From an uncultured Synergistales bacterium (GTDB lineage: Bacteria > Synergistota > Synergistia > Synergistales > Aminobacteriaceae), in the NCBI GenBank assembly GCA_905233565.1, contig CAJOCL010000009.1:1054-54769 (forward strand): DNA of 53,716 nucleotides. Direction: 5' to 3'. Under the pieces are notes generated by a model. It was not told the origin of the DNA. It worked only from the letters and a program-made list of their open reading frames with translations, and searched no databases. Below are positions 44,121 through 51,578 of this stretch, piece by piece. Made by a program: the position numbers and the translations under genes. Positions within the stretch are counted from its first letter, which is position 1, and every line of letters starts with the position of its first letter.

Positions 44121-44693
44121 ATGCTTAAAGATTTAGGCTCACTGCCTGCCGTGTTTCCCATGCCTGTTTTAATGGTCGGGACATACGGCGAGGACGGAAA
44201 AATTGACGTAATGAACGTAGCATGGGGCGGTATCTGCGGAATGGACAAAATCGCCCTTAACCTCGCTGCAGAACGCAAAACCCTCAAGAACATTCAGGCA
44301 CGCAAAGCCTTCACAGTTGCCCTTGCCGATGAAGCTCACATAAAAGAAGCTGACTTTTTCGGCACAGCGTCAGGAAACGTAATGTCTGACAAGTTCGAGA
44401 GAACGGGACTTCACGCCGTGAAAAGCTCACATGTTGACGCGCCCGTAATTGAAGACTTCCCGCTTACTATGGAATGCAGGCTCGAGGAAATCAGGGACTG
44501 CTTCGGCGAAATGAGAGTTGTCGGAACAATCGTTAATGTATTGGCTGATGAAAAAGTCCTCGACGGAAAAGGCAAAGTTGACGCTTCAAAACTTAACGCG
44601 ATAATGTTCGACCAGTTCAAAAATACTTATTACACTGCCGGAAAAGAAATCGCTCAGGCTTGGCGCGTAGGTGCCGAATTTATGAAAAAGTAG
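44121..44693 (+). CDS. Flavin reductase-like (flavoredoxin family) protein
   Basis: 190 residues, FMN-binding split-barrel: PVLMVGTYGEDGKIDVMNVAWGG at the N-terminus, LAAERKTLKNI, FFGTASGNVMSDKFERTGL. Such proteins bind FMN and pass electrons in anaerobes (flavoredoxin). RBS AAAGGAGA in the leader. Monocistronic between two terminators. No partner is nearby. Confidence 0.88.
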   Translation: MLKDLGSLPAVFPMPVLMVGTYGEDGKIDVMNVAWGGICGMDKIALNLAAERKTLKNIQARKAFTVALADEAHIKEADFFGTASGNVMSDKFERTGLHAVKSSHVDAPVIEDFPLTMECRLEEIRDCFGEMRVVGTIVNVLADEKVLDGKGKVDASKLNAIMFDQFKNTYYTAGKEIAQAWRVGAEFMKK

Positions 44694-44708
44694 AAATTAA
44701 AATTTTTG

Positions 44709-44743
44709 TCCCCCTTCATTATTGATATGACGGGGGATTTTTT
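44709..44743. terminator. Terminator between flavoredoxin-like gene and GGDEF gene
   Basis: TCCCCC (44709-44714) pairs with GGGGGA (44732-44737), 17-base loop, T run to 44743; A/T-rich on the other side, so it may also end the minus-strand operon. Confidence 0.7.
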
Positions 44744-44746
44744 ATT

Positions 44747-45973
44747 TTAAGCGTTGTGCCAGATTTTCTGGAATTTCCGCTGCTCTTTGTTCTCGTTCAT
44801 CATTTTTTCAGCTTCCTCGATTAATCCTGAAATTGTTTCAGTCTTGCTGTAATGCTCAAATTTTGACCAGCCTATATTAACTCTCACATGATATGGAAGT
44901 TTCATTGACATGGCCGCATTGCTCACGTAATTTCTTATATGTTCGGCGAAAAGTTCGCGTTCCTCATCGTCATTAATATCAGCAGTCAGTATAAACTCGT
45001 CGCCGTAATATCTTGATATATAGCAATTATGCTCTTCTCTGCTGAATTTCTTTAACGCATCGGCTGTCATTACTAATATTTTGTCGCCTTCCTGCCTTCC
45101 GTAATTCGCGTTTACCGTTCCTAATTCGTCAATATCTACAGCAAATACGTGAAGTGTTTCAGTATTTTCATTTTTTATAAGGCGGTCTGACAATGCACGC
45201 ATTAATTCATTCCTGTTCGATATTTTTGTTAGAGGGTCAACAGATACCAAACTGTCAGCATAAGATATATATACGAAAATATCAGATATTACTATGACAT
45301 AGCACAGGAACGGTATTCGCCAGTTAATATCCTGAAGCGGCCCGCATATCATGAAAAACGCCGGATAAATGGCCATTACGGAAATGGTATTCCGTTCATA
45401 AAGCGTCATTTTTTTTCTGCGCCTTATGGATAAGAACACGGCTGCTACGGGATAAGCAAAATTTATGGCCATCATTAACGGGTAAAGTATTCCCCTTTCC
45501 ATATCTCCGTTATCAAAGCTGACAAACCACCCTGTAAACGCTGACAATACAAGCATGGCCGTATTAAATGCAAACGGCAGGGCTGAAATCAGCCTTCTTG
45601 TTCCTGATTCAAGGAGCTTTGATATTTGATAAAGTTCTATGTACATGAAAACAAGCCAGCACATGCACCCGAAAAGCCCGAAATTAACCGCCGTTATTAC
45701 GTACTGTGATGCAATAGTCTTCGGGATAATGTCAACATCGATAAGTACTCTTATAATTCCTGATATACAGTATAGTATCTGAACAAAAAGCAGCCTGCTC
45801 CAAGTCAAACGGGCTTCAGTCTGGTCTGAGGAATTTTGCTGACGGTAAAATAATATTACGAGTACGGCAGCACATACTACATGAGCCTCGATTTTGAAAA
45901 ATGAATATCCTGAATTTGTGAAGACGGCTGAACTTTCCGCCCATATTTTAGATAATGTATCTTCAAGAGACAT
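44747..45973 (-). CDS. Membrane-bound GGDEF-domain protein (YGDEF variant)
   Basis: 408 residues. Six to seven transmembrane segments fill the first ~235 residues; the C-terminal part is a GGDEF domain (VDPLTKISNRNELM, VFAVDIDELGTVNANYGRQEGDKIL, ISRYYGDEFIL). The signature GGDEF reads YGDEF, so the first Gly is lost; activity as a diguanylate cyclase needs testing. It follows the GTPase cassette by 32 bases on the same strand and is probably its last gene. The membrane part may sense a signal. Confidence 0.85.
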   Translation of the reverse strand: MSLEDTLSKIWAESSAVFTNSGYSFFKIEAHVVCAAVLVILFYRQQNSSDQTEARLTWSRLLFVQILYCISGIIRVLIDVDIIPKTIASQYVITAVNFGLFGCMCWLVFMYIELYQISKLLESGTRRLISALPFAFNTAMLVLSAFTGWFVSFDNGDMERGILYPLMMAINFAYPVAAVFLSIRRRKKMTLYERNTISVMAIYPAFFMICGPLQDINWRIPFLCYVIVISDIFVYISYADSLVSVDPLTKISNRNELMRALSDRLIKNENTETLHVFAVDIDELGTVNANYGRQEGDKILVMTADALKKFSREEHNCYISRYYGDEFILTADINDDEERELFAEHIRNYVSNAAMSMKLPYHVRVNIGWSKFEHYSKTETISGLIEEAEKMMNENKEQRKFQKIWHNA

Positions 45974-46005
45974 TTTTTATTTTCAACACCTTCTATTAAA
46001 TTATA

Positions 46006-46950
46006 TTACTTTTCGGCTTTAATCTTTTTGATTTTTTCGTCTATTGATGTTACTTTTTCAGGGTCATTTGATGACACTCCTAAATCTTCTGAAAGGCTCA
46101 TGATATATGTTATATCTGCTGAAATTTTATTCAGTTTTTCTTTTGCCCTGTCTCTTTCGGGCATCAGGAGATTCAAGTCTTCAAGGTCTGACCGCGTTAT
46201 ATTGCCTCCTGCCCGTGTTATCTCTTTTATTTTGTTGAACGCGTCATTATATTCATTGCTGACGGCTTCTAATTCGTTTTTCATGTTCCATAAAATGTCG
46301 TATATATTCCAGCGTACTGATTCATAGTCCGTGCTTGTCTCATAATTATTATTATTGACCGTATCACGGGGATAATTCGCAAAGATTATCATTGCTGAAA
46401 AAATAAAAATCAGCACTGCTGCAAAAATATATTTTTTGACTTTCTTTTTTTTAGGAGATTTAACGGGAATTATTTTATTTGATGATTTTTCCCATTTAAG
46501 ATTACTGCCTGACGGAAGGGGTGATATTTTATTGTCATAATCTTTCAGGGCTTCGGTGAATTTGTAAAAATCAAATATTATTTTGTCCTCATCGAATGCT
46601 TTAACATCCAGGCAGGAACGCATGATTTTTTCAATCTCTTCCCAACCGTTCACAATGTGCATGAATATTTTTCCTGCATCATCTTCATCTGCATTCATAA
46701 CAAACGTAAGGCGTACGCGTGTACCTGAATAATCTTTCAGCCCCGTCTGAATGCCCCCTGACATTACAAAGAATTTTCCTTCTGATTTTATGAGCAGGGC
46801 AAAAGGGTTTTCAGTTCCTTTTATTCCTGAAGATTTCTTGATGTAATTGAAAAATTTTTCATCATTATCATCAGCGTAATCACCGTTATTTTTTCTGAGA
46901 ACGTAATCTTTTCGCTTTGTTCTCGTCAAAAACAGAAAATTACCGGACAT
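46006..46950 (-). CDS. Single-pass membrane protein of the GTPase cassette, unknown family
   Basis: About 314 residues, not recognised. A cytosolic N-terminal domain (~1-150, FALLIKSEGKFFVMSGG, a mixed alpha/beta pattern), a Lys-rich stretch (VKSPKKKKVKK) and one transmembrane helix (IFAAVLIFIFSAMIIFANY, ~185-203), then a helical, coiled-coil-like ~110-residue tail outside or in the cytosol. The start ATG 46950 overlaps the previous gene and has GGAG seven bases before; the frame opens earlier but without RBS. It is clearly one operon with the two P-loop genes. Confidence 0.7.
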   Translation of the reverse strand: MSGNFLFLTRTKRKDYVLRKNNGDYADDNDEKFFNYIKKSSGIKGTENPFALLIKSEGKFFVMSGGIQTGLKDYSGTRVRLTFVMNADEDDAGKIFMHIVNGWEEIEKIMRSCLDVKAFDEDKIIFDFYKFTEALKDYDNKISPLPSGSNLKWEKSSNKIIPVKSPKKKKVKKYIFAAVLIFIFSAMIIFANYPRDTVNNNNYETSTDYESVRWNIYDILWNMKNELEAVSNEYNDAFNKIKEITRAGGNITRSDLEDLNLLMPERDRAKEKLNKISADITYIMSLSEDLGVSSNDPEKVTSIDEKIKKIKAEK

Positions 46951-47875
46951 TTTCATTCTCCGCAGGAAGTCCGAGAAGTTCGCGCCCTGCAATAATTTCC
47001 GCACCTCTTATATTCTGTTTTATACCACTGCGAATTTCTGATGTTATGCTGTCTAAATTTCCGTTCCCGAAAACATTATCGAAAAATGACATTATTCTTG
47101 AGCGTCTTTTCTTGTACTGTTCAATCATGAAGCTCATTGCATAGCGTAAAGGCTGATCCGTATCTTCCGGCCTGAAAACGTTGCTGACTTTCCCGAATAT
47201 CTGTATCGGCGTACCGTCTCTTATTTCAACACGCCTCAACTGTACATTTCCCATAGTTTTTACGGGCAGAACGGCTATTGCGATTTTTCCGTAATAAGGC
47301 GATCTGCTGTCAGCAAGGCTTATGGTATCGGCAAAATCTTTTTTGACTGTATCGCGGAGAAGTTCGCCGTATTTCCCGTTAGTCAGGTATTTTTCGCATT
47401 TAACGGGGACTAGGAGAATCAATTTTCCGCCCCCGTCATGAGTCATGCTGTTTCTGATGACGTATTCTATATTGCTTATGCCCGCCCAGGAATTTATCAC
47501 GGCAATGATTACTGATGAGTTTTTCGCCGTCTCAGATACTTTCTTGAACTGAGGAGCATTCAAATTAAGCCAGTCTCCGGGAAAATCAAAAAATCTTAAC
47601 GATATATTTTTACGGCTTCCCTTCAGGGTAAACGGGTATTGCTTTTCGTCGTCAGTACCTTCAATTCCTCCGCTGAATATAATATCGTTTTCGCCTTCCG
47701 CGTCATCTTTTAGCTTGTTGTATGCCTCGTTCAATTTCCCGAACATTTCGGGGTCTCCTGATTGGAATGAGCTGGGCATTACGCGCCCGAAATACTCATT
47801 CATGCAGGCAAGGAGCGTTGTTTTTCCGCACCTTGAGGGGCCCAGAACCGTAAAATTAAGTTCGTTTGTATTCAT
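46940..47875 (-). CDS. P-loop GTPase-like protein (cassette paralogue 1)
   Basis: 311 residues. Walker A G12-PSRCGKT19, a G3-like DFPGDW, and then LLVPVKCEKY where a G4 (NKxD) would be expected, so guanine specificity is uncertain. C-terminal blocks IAVLPVKTMG, FRPED, LRYAMSFM and IIAGRELLGLP recur in the next gene, showing that the two arose by duplication. No transmembrane segment. Cytosolic. Possible GTPase or ATPase switch that acts with the dynamin-like protein; the family resembles large TRAFAC-type GTPases but I cannot name it. Confidence 0.75.
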   Translation of the reverse strand: MNTNELNFTVLGPSRCGKTTLLACMNEYFGRVMPSSFQSGDPEMFGKLNEAYNKLKDDAEGENDIIFSGGIEGTDDEKQYPFTLKGSRKNISLRFFDFPGDWLNLNAPQFKKVSETAKNSSVIIAVINSWAGISNIEYVIRNSMTHDGGGKLILLVPVKCEKYLTNGKYGELLRDTVKKDFADTISLADSRSPYYGKIAIAVLPVKTMGNVQLRRVEIRDGTPIQIFGKVSNVFRPEDTDQPLRYAMSFMIEQYKKRRSRIMSFFDNVFGNGNLDSITSEIRSGIKQNIRGAEIIAGRELLGLPAENENVR

Positions 47876-47898
47876 AAAATTTTCCTCCTGAAATTATC

Positions 47899-49158
47899 CT
47901 AAAAAGGCCATAATGTCCATCTTTTAGGCTTTTTCTTTTCGCTGTCAAGTTCCTGCTTCAAGCTGCTTATTTGCTGCTGCAGGCGTTCAATTTCTTTTGT
48001 CTGCTGATTTATATGTTCCTGAAGGCTTCTGAGCTGTTTTTCAAGATTAGATTTCTGCCCCTTCAAGACAGTAATTTGAGTAAGTGCTTTATTCAGTTCG
48101 TTGAGTGCGTCTTCTTCCGAATTTCTTGCTTCAGTGATTTCACGCTGAGCCCTGCTTTGATTCTCTTCGTTCTGCCTGACGCTTTCTGCTATTGTTTCCT
48201 GAAGTTCGGCTGCTGTTTTCTGCGCGTTCCTGCCCTGCCTCATGAAGATGTAACCTGTTATTATCAAAACGGCAAGCAAAGAAACAACGGCAACAATCTT
48301 CATTGCAGTATTTTTCTTCGGGGCTTCGGGTTCAAGAAGTTCACGTCCGCAGAGAATATCAAAACGATTATCATCAAGTACGGCATTATCTGAAATTTTT
48401 CGGACGGATTGAATGTCATTTGAAAAAGTCCCTTCATGCAGAAGGAAATTCACGGCAAAACGCAGAATATTATCTGCAAATTCAGGCCTGAAATTAACGT
48501 TTTTGTCGCGCCTGAACTTTTCAGCCGTTATATTACCGTTTTCAATGACAAAATCATAGAATGACGCTCCGCCCATAGTATGAACTGGAATGACGGCTAT
48601 TGCGGAACGTCCCCGATATTTTGTGCGCGATAATTCTGCAAGTTCTTTGAAACTGTCAGATATTTTTGAGATTAAGGAATTATAATCACGCCTCGTATAT
48701 GCCTCGCATTTCAGCGGTACGATAATGAGCAGCTTATTTTCGTTTGAAGATTCAAGTGCCTTTTTGAATGTCCCGATTGCCTCTTTAACTCCTGATTTTT
48801 CTTCATGACCGTTCATTAATAAGGGAGTGTCAATAACTGAGACAAAAATTTTTGTGCCGTCAAAAATATCCGTATTCTCCTGAAGCATAAAATGTATATC
48901 GTTGTCCTTATCCTTCAGAAAAATATCATACTCCCACCCTTCATTATTCGATTGAGTCAGTGACGATTGAAAATCTGACCTGTTGCCTGAAGCAGTTCTC
49001 TCTAAATTTGTTAATGTTCCCGTCATTGCGTCAAAGTCCTCTGTTTCAGGAAGCCTGAAATAACCGGGCATTGAGGCATCAAGAGATTTATACATGCAGG
49101 ATATGAGCGACGACTTCCCGGAACACGGCCTCCCCGTTACGGCTATATTAATATACAC
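47899..49158 (-). CDS. P-loop protein with transmembrane helix and coiled coil (cassette paralogue 2)
   Basis: 419 residues. Walker A G9-RPCSGKS16, degenerate G3 (IDTPLL) and IIVPLKCEAY matching paralogue 1. Blocks IAVIPVHTMG, FRPEFAD, LRFAVNFL and ILCGRELLEP are shared. Then one transmembrane helix (~285-305, VAVVSLLAVLIITGYIFM) and a ~100-residue Gln/Glu-rich coiled coil ending KRWTLWPF. The NTPase is therefore cytosolic and tethered to the membrane. It lies 3 bases from the dynamin-like gene and 23 bases from paralogue 1. Confidence 0.75.
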   Translation of the reverse strand: MYINIAVTGRPCSGKSSLISCMYKSLDASMPGYFRLPETEDFDAMTGTLTNLERTASGNRSDFQSSLTQSNNEGWEYDIFLKDKDNDIHFMLQENTDIFDGTKIFVSVIDTPLLMNGHEEKSGVKEAIGTFKKALESSNENKLLIIVPLKCEAYTRRDYNSLISKISDSFKELAELSRTKYRGRSAIAVIPVHTMGGASFYDFVIENGNITAEKFRRDKNVNFRPEFADNILRFAVNFLLHEGTFSNDIQSVRKISDNAVLDDNRFDILCGRELLEPEAPKKNTAMKIVAVVSLLAVLIITGYIFMRQGRNAQKTAAELQETIAESVRQNEENQSRAQREITEARNSEEDALNELNKALTQITVLKGQKSNLEKQLRSLQEHINQQTKEIERLQQQISSLKQELDSEKKKPKRWTLWPF

Positions 49159-49161
49159 GAA

Positions 49162-51453
49162 TTATTCACCCTGACCCGTAAAATTGAAGTCCATGTTATC
49201 GCAAAGTGTAAGAGCTGTGCTTAAAGGTCCGCTGATTTTTGCGAATGCTTCCGATTTTGCCTGAGAATTTCCAAATTCCTCCTGCCATACATCGCCCCTT
49301 ATATATCTGTAAAGTGCGCGCCACTGAGTATCAATTTTTATCACGTTTAACGATGATGAGTCAGTGTTTCTTCTCACTAAGTCATCGACAAAATTATCGG
49401 CAGCTGCAAAAGCAAATTCATTAGGTTCCGAATAAATTTCCTCACGGTCAAGGCTTTCACGGAGCATGGCCAGCGTATCCCTGTATATTTCTATGAGCGA
49501 CATATATATACCGTCAGCACTGTTTAATATTGCTTTCCGCTGCCTTGATTCCTCTTTCATCGGATCAAGCAGGTTAAGAGCCTCACGAATCAATGGCTGT
49601 ATTCTGTTCTGGCAGGTTATGGCGGTCTGATCAAGACGTTTAAGGCCTTCAAGAATTGACGGCATTATATCCTGTTTCCCGTCCTCAATGAATGCTATTA
49701 TCTCGCTCAAAATTCCGGCTCCTTCAGATTTGAAATACATGTTTAATTTTCCGTTTTCAGCAAGAATTTTGCATAATTCCTCCTTCATTGGGATTAAAAC
49801 AACGTTCTTTAATGTTTCATCTAAATCCTGCTGCATTTTTCCGCTCAAATCAGTTCTTAACTGGTGCAGAAGATTTGTATATGCTGCTTCGGGGGAGCCT
49901 GCCCTGCGTACCATACGCCTTACGGTTTCGGGCGTAATGCTGCTGATTTTCCCGTCGTCAGCTGCGTCCTCTTCAATTTTTAATGTTCTGTTGAACTGTT
50001 CGCGCAGTTCCGTGCATGGCTCATTCTTTCTTTTCCCTAAAAATGAGTCCGGCTCAACGCTTCCGACAAGGCCATCAACTAAATCATCAAACTGTGAATC
50101 AAATAATCTGTCTAATAATTCGCTGTCCTTCTCAAAACTCTTGTTATCAGAAAAAATATTCTTTGCTCCGCTCAAAACGTCATGAAGGTTATTAACAACG
50201 TCATTCATAATGTCCTGAAGGCTTTTAGCGTATTCCCTGTCGTTGCGTTCGATATTTGCCTCAAGGAAATTCAAGGCATTGTCTATAAGATTTTCAGAAA
50301 CTTCCGATTTATTAACGCAGTCAGCAATAACTATTTTTGCCACGTGAATATCCTTGCTTCTCAGTGTCATTGCAAAATCCTGACACTGCTTTATGTTGTC
50401 ATCTCTCGAATTGTGATTGATGACCCAGAACGACCAGCGGTCAATCGGCAGCTTACGCCCTAATGCGCGTCTTGCCTGACTGTACAGGTTAATATCGCTG
50501 TCGAAAACATCATCACCCGTGCTTCTCGGCATCGTAACAAAAAACACCAAGTCAACCTGATCTGAAAGTGCCTCGATCATTCTTTCAGTGTCGCCGATTC
50601 TCGTATCACCTAAACCGGGAAGGTCTATCAGCCTTAAAGACCCTGCCTCATGATTGGGGAATTTGCAGTGTATTTCAACGCTCTCAACGGCCATGTGCCT
50701 GAAATATTCCTCGCCGGTCTCAGCGTCTTTCTGAACTACATAAAGTTTAATCTCACTTTCGGGAATTTTAGAACTTCTCCCGGTTCCTAAATATGCCTTA
50801 TACTCAAGAAGATGAGCCTGCAACTTTTTCAATTCTCCGATGTAATTGCGCATTCTAGTTTCATCTTCGACATTTTCAGTCGTAAAAGTATCTCTGTCTG
50901 GTAAAACGCAGTGCCTGAACTCAGTTAAAGTTTCAGGAATTGAAATCCCTGATTTATGACGCTGTAACTCCCTGAAATATCTTCCTACGGTGTTGTTAAT
51001 GAACTCTTCCTCGCTCAAAAAATTAACATATGCAAAGGTCTCCTGAGCGTCAGGATCGTTTATGATGTCCGAACGTACTCCGGTGCATACGGATCTGTCG
51101 CTGTCGGGGATTACTTCAGGGCTTAATCCCGTAATTGTCTGAAGGAGGCGCGATTTTCCCTGACGTGCCAGACCGATTACGGCTATATTGAGCGTGTTTC
51201 TTGATAAACGCCTGTAAATATTCGTCATATCAGCCTGAAGCTCATCAGCTTTATGAGCGTTGAAGCCCCTGAAAATTTCGCTTACTTCTCCGCGTTCATC
51301 GGCCAAAGAATCATCAGACAGTGCGGAAGAACATACGCCTTTTAATTTTATGAACTGTTCAAGAATTTTATCGAGGCTGTTTTTTGCGTCAATTATACTT
51401 TTTGCGAGGGGCTTTCTGCGCTGAATTATGCTGTTGATTTTTTCGCTGCTCAA
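49162..51453 (-). CDS. Dynamin-like GTPase
   Basis: 763 residues. After ~85 helical residues comes a G domain: G1 G94-LARQGKS101, a switch I Thr (SVCTGVRS), G3 RLIDLPGLGD (D277) and a G4-like VINHNSRDD. The remainder is a long helical stalk typical of bacterial dynamin-like proteins. No transmembrane helix seen. Bacterial dynamins remodel or tether membranes, some in phage defence. TTG start (51453) with GGAG eight bases before. First gene of the cassette, with a -10 TATAAT at 51494-51489; the flagellin gene is divergent. Confidence 0.85.
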   Translation of the reverse strand: MSSEKINSIIQRRKPLAKSIIDAKNSLDKILEQFIKLKGVCSSALSDDSLADERGEVSEIFRGFNAHKADELQADMTNIYRRLSRNTLNIAVIGLARQGKSRLLQTITGLSPEVIPDSDRSVCTGVRSDIINDPDAQETFAYVNFLSEEEFINNTVGRYFRELQRHKSGISIPETLTEFRHCVLPDRDTFTTENVEDETRMRNYIGELKKLQAHLLEYKAYLGTGRSSKIPESEIKLYVVQKDAETGEEYFRHMAVESVEIHCKFPNHEAGSLRLIDLPGLGDTRIGDTERMIEALSDQVDLVFFVTMPRSTGDDVFDSDINLYSQARRALGRKLPIDRWSFWVINHNSRDDNIKQCQDFAMTLRSKDIHVAKIVIADCVNKSEVSENLIDNALNFLEANIERNDREYAKSLQDIMNDVVNNLHDVLSGAKNIFSDNKSFEKDSELLDRLFDSQFDDLVDGLVGSVEPDSFLGKRKNEPCTELREQFNRTLKIEEDAADDGKISSITPETVRRMVRRAGSPEAAYTNLLHQLRTDLSGKMQQDLDETLKNVVLIPMKEELCKILAENGKLNMYFKSEGAGILSEIIAFIEDGKQDIMPSILEGLKRLDQTAITCQNRIQPLIREALNLLDPMKEESRQRKAILNSADGIYMSLIEIYRDTLAMLRESLDREEIYSEPNEFAFAAADNFVDDLVRRNTDSSSLNVIKIDTQWRALYRYIRGDVWQEEFGNSQAKSEAFAKISGPLSTALTLCDNMDFNFTGQGE

Positions 51454-51488
51454 TTCAAATTCTCCATATGAATTAATAATTTTTTTCC

Positions 51489-51494
51489 ATTATA
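51489..51494 (-). promoter_or_regulatory. -10 element for the GTPase cassette
   Basis: TATAAT on the minus strand (51494-51489), ~36 bases before the TTG start. The -35 is not clear. It lies just left of the divergent flagellin promoter. Confidence 0.4.
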
Positions 51495-51497
51495 TAA

Positions 51498-51525
51498 TAA
51501 ATTCATTCCGCTAACATTCCGAAAA
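51498..51525 (+). promoter_or_regulatory. Sigma-28-like promoter of the flagellin gene
   Basis: TAAA (51498-51501), 16-base spacer, TCCGAAAA (51518-51525), close to the flagellar consensus TAAA-N15-GCCGATAA. Transcription from here would match late flagellar expression. Confidence 0.5.
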
Positions 51526-51578
51526 TAACATAAATGTTCCAAAGGATTGATTAATTTACAGGAGGTTAAAGAATTTGA

